NCBI GenBank assembly: GCA_036501665.1
Contig: DASXZW010000085.1
Span: forward strand, 1-64,000
Direction: 5' to 3'
DNA from: DATAUD01 sp036501665
Lineage (GTDB): Bacteria; Verrucomicrobiota; Verrucomicrobiia; Limisphaerales; Palsa-1400
DNA: 64,000 nucleotides
Numbering within the stretch: position 1 is the stretch's first letter; each line of letters starts with the position of its first letter. Positions 59,110 to 64,000 of the stretch are shown here, in pieces. The notes below the pieces were generated by a model, which worked only from the letters and a program-made list of their open reading frames with translations, had not been told where the DNA came from and ran no database searches. A program made the position numbers and the translations under genes.

Positions 59110-60410
59110 GAGTGGATTGTATTCTTTACCAAAACCCGTTTCTCACCGGGAGGTTTGGGGCCAATGACATAAGCTTCCGCAAGGCGGCGCAAGGCTTCGG
59201 GAAGTCGCGCGGCATCATTGTAATGAACGGTGGCAATAGGCTCGCCGGTTTTTACGGAATCGCCGGCTTTCTTGTGCAATTCCAGCCCAACTGCGGGGTC
59301 GATCACATCGTCATGCTTGTTGCGACCGCCTCCGAGCACCAGACTCGCAAGTCCCACCTGTTCGCAATGAATCCGCTCAATGAAGCCATCTGTGTAGGCA
59401 TCAAATGGCGCAGTGCATCGGGCTGATTTCAGCCGCCCCGAATCTTCGGCTCCCTGGCTTCGGCAGATCTCCTTGAACTTCGCCATCGCCCTGCCATTGA
59501 CAAGCAGATTTTCAGCAAGATCACGCCCGGCCTGCACAGCATCGACGCGTCCGCCGAGGTGAAACATCCACGCGGACAACTCGATTGAAAGCTCGCGCAA
59601 GTCCGCGCTCATCGCATGACGCCGCCCGTCGAGAATCTCAAGGCATTCGGATACTTCCAACGCGTTGCCCACGGCGCGGCCAAGCGGCTGATCCATGTCC
59701 GTGATCAATGCGGCGATTTTCTTCCCGTTGCGCCGACCGGTTTCCACCATCATTTTGGCGAGATGTTCGGCGTCCTTTTGATTTTTCATAAAGGCGCCGT
59801 GACCCGTCTTCACGTCAAGCACAAGGGCATCGATCCCTTCAGCGAGTTTCTTGCTCATGATGCTGGCGCAAATCAGCGCGGAACTTTCCACTGTGCCTGT
59901 CACGTCGCGCAATGCGTACATCTTCTTGTCAGCGGGGACGATCTCCGCCGTCTGGCCAATCAGCCCGCAGCGCGAACGCCGCAGCACGTCGAAAAATTCG
60001 TCGAGCGAAAGGTTCACGTTGAACCCGGCGATGGATTCGAGCTTGTCGAGCGTGCCGCCGGTGTGTCCCAACCCGCGCCCGCTGATCATCGGAACGGTCA
60101 ATCCGGCCGCCGCGACAATTGGCGCGACGATGAGCGAAGTTTTATCGCCGACGCCGCCCGTGGAATGTTTGTCCACTTTGACACCGGGAATTGCCGACAA
60201 ATCCAGGACGCGCCCGGAACGCATCATCGCCTCGGTCAATGCGGCTGTTTCAGCATCGGTCATTCCTCGCAGGACAACGGCCATCAGCCAGGCCGACATT
60301 TGGTAATCCGGCATTTCGCCGCGAGTAAATTCCTTAACGAGAAAGGAAATTTCACCGGGCGAATGTTCGCCGCCGTCCCGTTTCTTGCGGATTAGATCAA
60401 TCGCTCTCAT
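59106..60410 (-). CDS. deoA: Thymidine/pyrimidine-nucleoside phosphorylase
   Basis: A 434-residue phosphorylase splitting thymidine or other pyrimidine nucleosides into base and (deoxy)ribose 1-phosphate. It shows VDKHSTGGVGDKTSLIVAPI, MISGRGLGHTGGTLDKLESI, VLDVKTGHGAFMKN and a C-terminal beta-hairpin domain. Start at 60410 (MRAIDLIRKKRDG) fits family length; the longer frame was rejected as overlapping cdd heavily. It overlaps the end of cdd by 14 bases. Whether it is deoA (thymidine) or pdp (broad) cannot be settled by motif. Confidence 0.93.
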   Translation of the reverse strand: MRAIDLIRKKRDGGEHSPGEISFLVKEFTRGEMPDYQMSAWLMAVVLRGMTDAETAALTEAMMRSGRVLDLSAIPGVKVDKHSTGGVGDKTSLIVAPIVAAAGLTVPMISGRGLGHTGGTLDKLESIAGFNVNLSLDEFFDVLRRSRCGLIGQTAEIVPADKKMYALRDVTGTVESSALICASIMSKKLAEGIDALVLDVKTGHGAFMKNQKDAEHLAKMMVETGRRNGKKIAALITDMDQPLGRAVGNALEVSECLEILDGRRHAMSADLRELSIELSAWMFHLGGRVDAVQAGRDLAENLLVNGRAMAKFKEICRSQGAEDSGRLKSARCTAPFDAYTDGFIERIHCEQVGLASLVLGGGRNKHDDVIDPAVGLELHKKAGDSVKTGEPIATVHYNDAARLPEALRRLAEAYVIGPKPPGEKRVLVKNTIHS

Positions 60411-60822
60411 TGGAAGAATCGGGATTGAACGCGAAACCATCGACGAGCAATTCCTGCATCGTTCGTTGCGCGAAACCTTCGCCGCCGGGATAAAAAACGA
60501 TGGCGCGCGGACCAAACTCAGCGAGGACTTGCCGGCACGCGCCACAGGGAGAGCAAGGTGTTCCATTATAGTTGACAACGGCTGCGGCCACAATTTCCGG
60601 TTTCCTGGAACTGGCGGCGACGGCGCAAAAGATCGCGTTGCGTTCGGCGCAAATCGTCAAGCCGTACGAGGCATTCTCCACGTTGCAACCTGAGAAAAAC
60701 CGACCGTCGCTCAACAGGATGGCCGCGCCGACGCGGAATTTAGAATACGGCGCATAGGCATGTCTTGTGGCTGCGCGAGCCATGCGAATCAGTCTCTGGC
60801 GTTGCTGAGCTGATACACTCAT
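60397..60822 (-). CDS. cdd: Cytidine deaminase
   Basis: A 141-residue zinc enzyme deaminating cytidine and deoxycytidine to uridine forms. It shows NVENASYGLTICAERNAIF with the Cys-Ala-Glu zinc/catalytic motif and PCSPCGACRQVLAEF with the paired cysteines. The start at 60822 gives the family's normal length. First gene of the cdd-deoA-nupC operon for pyrimidine nucleoside salvage. The ends of the 60823-60903 gap hold the shared promoter region toward a small divergent gene. Confidence 0.96.
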   Translation of the reverse strand: MSVSAQQRQRLIRMARAATRHAYAPYSKFRVGAAILLSDGRFFSGCNVENASYGLTICAERNAIFCAVAASSRKPEIVAAAVVNYNGTPCSPCGACRQVLAEFGPRAIVFYPGGEGFAQRTMQELLVDGFAFNPDSSNESD

Positions 60823-60903
60823 CAGGCCCGCAGCATAACAGACCGCCAAGATTAAAAAAGGACTTTACAATCGCGTTGCAGCAGGCAAGTTTGTGCCGTC
60901 TAT

Positions 60904-61023
60904 ATGACTGATACCGATCTTAATTTGTGGGGAGAAATCGTCGTGCCCGTGGGCCTGTTGATTTGCTTTGGTGTTGCTATGGTTGTCTGGTTGCGCGAAG
61001 AAATCAAAGCCCCCAAGGAATAG
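60904..61023 (+). CDS. Small single-span membrane protein, 39 aa
   Basis: A 39-residue frame, MTDTDLNLWGEIVVPVGLLI followed by CFGVAMVVWLREEIKAPKE. One membrane helix (residues about 12-31) is flanked by an acidic N-terminus and a charged C-terminus. It is divergent from cdd. The regular layout and clean start/stop suggest a real small membrane protein, possibly a subunit of a membrane complex, but the family is not recognised. Confidence 0.55.
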   Translation: MTDTDLNLWGEIVVPVGLLICFGVAMVVWLREEIKAPKE

Positions 61024-61081
61024 CGCCCTTCTTTTCCGGGTTGCCGCCCATGGCGTTGCGCCGGAATTTCCAAAGTCTCCG

Positions 61082-61813
61082 TTACTGGCCGCCCCTGGCG
61101 CGGCTCATCATCATATCCATCATTGAGTCGTATTTCCTGGAACCTGCCGGCGGCTCGAACAATGCGGCATCGGGCTTGTCTAGCTTTACGTCTTTAAACA
61201 TCATCGAGACTTGTTTGCCGTTATCGCTCATTTCGATCTTTAGCGGGAATTTGTCCATGTCCTTCGCGTTCCAGACTGTGGATTCATGCAATGTGCCGCT
61301 TGGTTCTGTGACCACCACTTTGTTTTTGACGCAAGGATGGCCGTCGATTGTGTCGGAACCGATTTCGGTCACGCTGAGTTTGTAATCTGTCGTGGCGGAG
61401 CCGGACGATGAGGCGTCAGGGAGGGCCGACTCGACGTACGCGTTCATCGAAGGGTACATCATGCGTGTGACCTTCTTTTCCGGGATTGAAACGACTATGA
61501 TTTTGTCCATTCCCATGCGTTTCATTTGCGCCATCGCCTGTGGTTTGATGTTTGCGCCCTGCATCTTTGTCATATCCATCTCAAACCGGGTCACTCCGTT
61601 CAAATAGGCCATTGAGCCGCCCATCGTCAGCGACTTCCCCGAAGCGCCGCCCTCGGTTTGGAACGCCAGAGTCGCCGAGAAAGCCTGGTGGTCGCCGAAC
61701 AGTTTCGCCATCGGGCCGGTGAATTGAGGGCCTTGAACCATCGCGCCTCCCATCTGCGCCTCAACTCCCGACGCGGCGAACAGGAGCGCGACAAAAACCG
61801 CCAAATGTTTCAT
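61082..61813 (-). CDS. DUF4412 secreted protein
   Basis: A 243-residue exported protein with a signal peptide (MKHLAVFVALLFAASGVEAQ). The body matches the DUF4412 type: GKSLTMGGSMAYLNGVTRFE, KVTRMMYPSMNAYVESALP, GSDTIDGHPCVKNKVVVTEP and LFEPPAGSRKYDSMMDMMM. It probably folds as a lipocalin-like beta-barrel of the LolA/LppX kind; function unknown. Start at 61813 was preferred over eight residues upstream. Confidence 0.85.
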   Translation of the reverse strand: MKHLAVFVALLFAASGVEAQMGGAMVQGPQFTGPMAKLFGDHQAFSATLAFQTEGGASGKSLTMGGSMAYLNGVTRFEMDMTKMQGANIKPQAMAQMKRMGMDKIIVVSIPEKKVTRMMYPSMNAYVESALPDASSSGSATTDYKLSVTEIGSDTIDGHPCVKNKVVVTEPSGTLHESTVWNAKDMDKFPLKIEMSDNGKQVSMMFKDVKLDKPDAALFEPPAGSRKYDSMMDMMMSRARGGQ

Positions 61814-61945
61814 CTGAATGAACCGTTGATATTTCATGCCTCAGCGATGCCGAGTCGCAGCAGCATAGTCAACGAAAATTTGGCTTTTCAAGCCAACCAA
61901 TTTCGCACATCGACATCGCGAAGACGCATCTCAATTTTTTTGTTC

Positions 61946-62112
61946 TGCCCCAACGGGGCAAATCAAATTCAGCCCAGGGCAAAGCGAGTCAGCGAGCGAC
62001 GCCCTGGGCACACATGGCAACCAGTCAAGCCCTGTAAGGGCGAATTAATATCGCTGTGGAACCTCAGAATGTTTTTTAAAGCGCCCTTACAGGGCTTTGG
62101 CGTGGTGCGTTC
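61946..62112. repeat. Structured dispersed repeat, third copy (reverse orientation) and related hairpins
   Basis: TGCCCC-aac-GGGGCA (61946-61960), GCCCAGGGC (61972-61980) with GCCCTGGGC (62001-62009), and later GCCCT-type arms (AGCCCTGTAAGGGC near 62029-62041 and GCGCCCTTACAGGGCT near 62081-62096) form a hairpin cluster. In reverse complement the first part shares GGCTGAATT...CCCCGTTGGGG with copy 2 at 15810-15842. It lies in the 980-base gap between the DUF4412 and the small membrane protein genes. Confidence 0.65.
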
Positions 62113-62160
62113 GATTATCCAGGGGCGAGGCTTCGCTCTGCCCCCTGGCTGTAATGACCA

Positions 62161-62677
62161 GGCCTTTCAGGCCGTAGAAAGAAAGCTGCCAAAAATGAGA
62201 TGCTCACCAGGGCAGAGACGCAGACGTTGCCAATTCGCGCTTGGTGGGGCAAATTACGTTTACCCAGAACAGAACGCCACGAATGACGATGTCAAAGCAA
62301 TGTGACTATTTGAATCGACTTAGTTCGATCACTTCCATGCCGTCCAACCACTTGGCGCATCTGCTGTATTGGAAAGAACGAAATGAAAATAAATAAATAC
62401 TATGTTCTGACCCCTTTAAGGCCTTTCAGGCCGTAGAAAGAAAGCTGCCAAAAATGAGATGCACACCAGGGCAGAGACGCAGACGTTGCCAATTCGCGGT
62501 TGGTGGGGCAAATTACGTTTACCCAGAACAGAACGCCACGAATGACGATGTCAAAGCAATGTGACTATTTGAATCGACTTAGTTCGATCACTTCCCTGCC
62601 GTCCTACCACCGGGCGCATTTGCTGTATTTGAGCGAACGAAATGAAAATAAATAAATACTATGTTCTGACCCCTTTA
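62161..62677. repeat. 259-bp tandem direct duplication
   Basis: Bases 62161-62419 are repeated at 62420-62677 with only about a dozen differences. The unit begins GGCCTTTCAGGCCGTAG and ends with TATGTTCTGACCCCTTTA. Similar TGACCCCTTTA text is found at 63237-63247 just before the PEP-CTERM gene start. No long open frame is kept in both copies, so the duplication is probably non-coding. No flanking target duplications are obvious. Confidence 0.9.
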
Positions 62678-62856
62678 CGAATCTACAGTAAATTTCGTTT
62701 TTCGTTTAATATTAACGACTCCCCGGATGGATTTATGTCTATAGACTTTCGTGGCATTGCCAATACAAATAGTTCACGCAACTGGGAGGGAGATCCAAAC
62801 ACTCTGAACGTAGTTTCGAAGTGATGGTCTTTCGCATAACGAAAGATCGAACATTT

Positions 62857-63162
62857 ATGAAGATCAGGACTGTTTTAGGTGTTGGTTTTTTTGGTGGAAT
62901 TTTTGTGGGCGGTGCTGTGACATTACTTGAAGTGGCGCCAACCGCAACTGCCATTTTGATGACACCGCTTAAATGGCTCATCGGAGGCAGTCATCCTTAT
63001 CCATCTGGAAGTTCAGCCAATTTTGCCCTCGCTTTGCCGCTCATGTTTATTTATTGGGGGGGGCTTGGAGTGTTTGTCAGTTTACTGCTATTTGGTGCGT
63101 TTGGTATTTTGAAGTCCAGACGCCAGAACGGCGACGAACACCCAGCACAGACAAAGAAATGA
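62857..63162 (+). CDS. Hypothetical two-span membrane protein
   Basis: A 101-residue protein starting MKIRTVLGVGFFGGIFVGGA, with two hydrophobic segments (VGFFGGIFVGGAVTLLEVAP and LMFIYWGGLGVFVSLLLFGA) and a basic polar tail (RRQNGDEHPAQTKK). A start 12 codons earlier (62821) is also possible. The family is not recognised. It lies between the tandem duplication and the PEP-CTERM gene and may be an orphan. Confidence 0.5.
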   Translation: MKIRTVLGVGFFGGIFVGGAVTLLEVAPTATAILMTPLKWLIGGSHPYPSGSSANFALALPLMFIYWGGLGVFVSLLLFGAFGILKSRRQNGDEHPAQTKK

Positions 63163-63247
63163 TGGTTCATCCGAGAAGTTCGTGTCTGGAATGATGAAGG
63201 CCATAGAGTTTGAGAACGAAGTAACGCTGGTCTCGCATGACCCCTTT

Positions 63248-63967
63248 ATGAATATATCAAGATTATTTCATACTGCTGTAACTTTTAGTGCTTTCACGTT
63301 TGTGGCACACGCCCAAGGCACTTTCCAAAACCTCAATTTCGAATCGGCAAATATTCCAAGCTCAACGGCTATTGATGACTTTCTGCCAGCTTCGGAAGCC
63401 ATTCCTAATTGGACCGCCTACTTTACTTCTACGACAACTACAGTGCCCGCCACGCAAGTAGCGTATGATGGAATCAGCGGAGGGGGGGGAGTAATATCAA
63501 TTGTCGATTCAAAGGCTTACCCTTTAGATGACACCCAAGGCAACTATGCTGTGATACTTTTCGGCGGACCACTTATTGGTCAAACGCCCTACTCTGCGTC
63601 AATTAGTCAGTCTGGAACAATTCCGTCCGGGACTGAATCGCTCTTTATGGACGCCAATTCGTTCGGAATCTCTCCAGTTGTGACATTTAGTGGTCAGGCG
63701 ATAAGTATGGTACCAATACAATCGTTTCCCAATTACACAGAGTATGGAGGGGACATATCTTCTTTTGCAGGTTTAACAGGCACTCTAAGTTTTACCGAAC
63801 CGCCGCCGCCCGCTACGGGACCCGGCCCGTCAGCGCTTTTTCTGGATAACATTTCCTTTTCTTCAACGATGGTGACGCCCGAGCCAGACCCCGTCATTTT
63901 GATGGGCATTGCTGGGGCGTTATTCGCCGCCTACCGCCGCCTTCTTGGCAAACGCTCCCGCTCTTAG
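63248..63967 (+). CDS. PEP-CTERM sorting-domain protein
   Basis: A 239-residue exported protein with a signal peptide (ISRLFHTAVTFSAFTFVAHA) and a C-terminal PEP-CTERM anchor: a PEP motif (VTPEPDPVILMGIAGALFAA), a membrane helix and a basic end (YRRLLGKRSRS). Such tags are recognised by the exosortase system for surface display, usually with exopolysaccharide genes. The body (QGTFQNLNFESANIPSSTAI and similar) resembles secreted beta-rich proteins of the group. The start at 63248 (ATG) lies directly after a TGACCCCTTT sequence shared with the duplication. Confidence 0.85.
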   Translation: MNISRLFHTAVTFSAFTFVAHAQGTFQNLNFESANIPSSTAIDDFLPASEAIPNWTAYFTSTTTTVPATQVAYDGISGGGGVISIVDSKAYPLDDTQGNYAVILFGGPLIGQTPYSASISQSGTIPSGTESLFMDANSFGISPVVTFSGQAISMVPIQSFPNYTEYGGDISSFAGLTGTLSFTEPPPPATGPGPSALFLDNISFSSTMVTPEPDPVILMGIAGALFAAYRRLLGKRSRS

Positions 63968-64000
63968 GACTTATACCACTTAGAATTACCTAGCCTCGCC

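Noticed and set aside
59616..60395. 259-codon plus-strand frame
   Set aside because: Antisense to the phosphorylase gene, whose motifs are intact in the other frame.

Overview
The window looks like chromosomal DNA of a Verrucomicrobiota bacterium of the Pedosphaera/Limisphaerales type. The evidence is a PVC-type haem-binding c-type cytochrome dehydrogenase, a DUF1549/DUF1553 cytochrome gene paired with a DUF1501 gene, a PEP-CTERM protein, a DUF7453-type repeat protein, a Gram-negative envelope (complete Tol-Pal, type II secretion/type IV pilus-like genes), and several families of small hairpin repeats between genes. Assignment to phylum is inference from gene content; no rRNA gene is present.

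Layout. 1-3480 is accessory-looking: an ISAs1-type transposase fragment at the edge, a minus-strand arsenic operon (arsR, aquaporin, and a DUF6428-ArsC fusion) with a very clear operator/promoter, a broken membrane-protein gene and an isolated 3' end of a tRNA gene. 3481-7675 is a tolQ-tolR-tolA-tolB-pal operon on the minus strand, followed by a small membrane protein. 8146-13972 carries a haem-binding dehydrogenase, parB, a PfkB-family kinase and peptide deformylase. 13973-16308 holds a frameshifted lipoprotein gene and a ParE/RelE-type toxin-antitoxin pair lying between two copies of a structured repeat. 16309-19838 has a secreted repeat protein and an N-acyl-D-amino-acid deacylase-like protein with an altered metal site. 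20129-22751 is a receiver-PATAN-roadblock-like signalling cluster followed by uppP. 23091-27837 holds kdgK-like, gluQ, bioF and bioA genes. 27917-34118 is a minus-strand secretion operon (gspE, gspL/pilM-N, pilO/gspM-like, gspD). 34322-42578 has an alcohol dehydrogenase, a PfkB kinase, two tandem hybrid histidine kinases, hflX, an EVE protein, a methyltransferase and a DUF2934 protein. 42877-45358 is trpF-tag-trpB. 45414-54982 carries the DUF1549/DUF1553 and DUF1501 pair, a zinc dehydrogenase, and sucA-sucB. 55076-63967 has a thioredoxin-like protein, a ThuA-domain protein, a Sel1 protein, a cdd-deoA-nupC nucleoside salvage operon, a DUF4412 protein, a 259-bp tandem duplication and a PEP-CTERM protein.

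Operons here are packed tightly: many genes overlap by ATGA or TTGA (ars, tol, def, nucleoside, trpB, zinc dehydrogenase), which was used to choose starts. The most noteworthy items are the DUF6428-ArsC fusion with aquaporin, the PATAN/roadblock-like three-gene cluster, REP-type hairpins that all carry GTAG on one strand (one of them at the start of gluQ), the structured repeat family around the toxin-antitoxin pair, and a 28-bp near-palindrome upstream of trpF. Functions are assigned from recognised motifs and family resemblance only; no database search was run.
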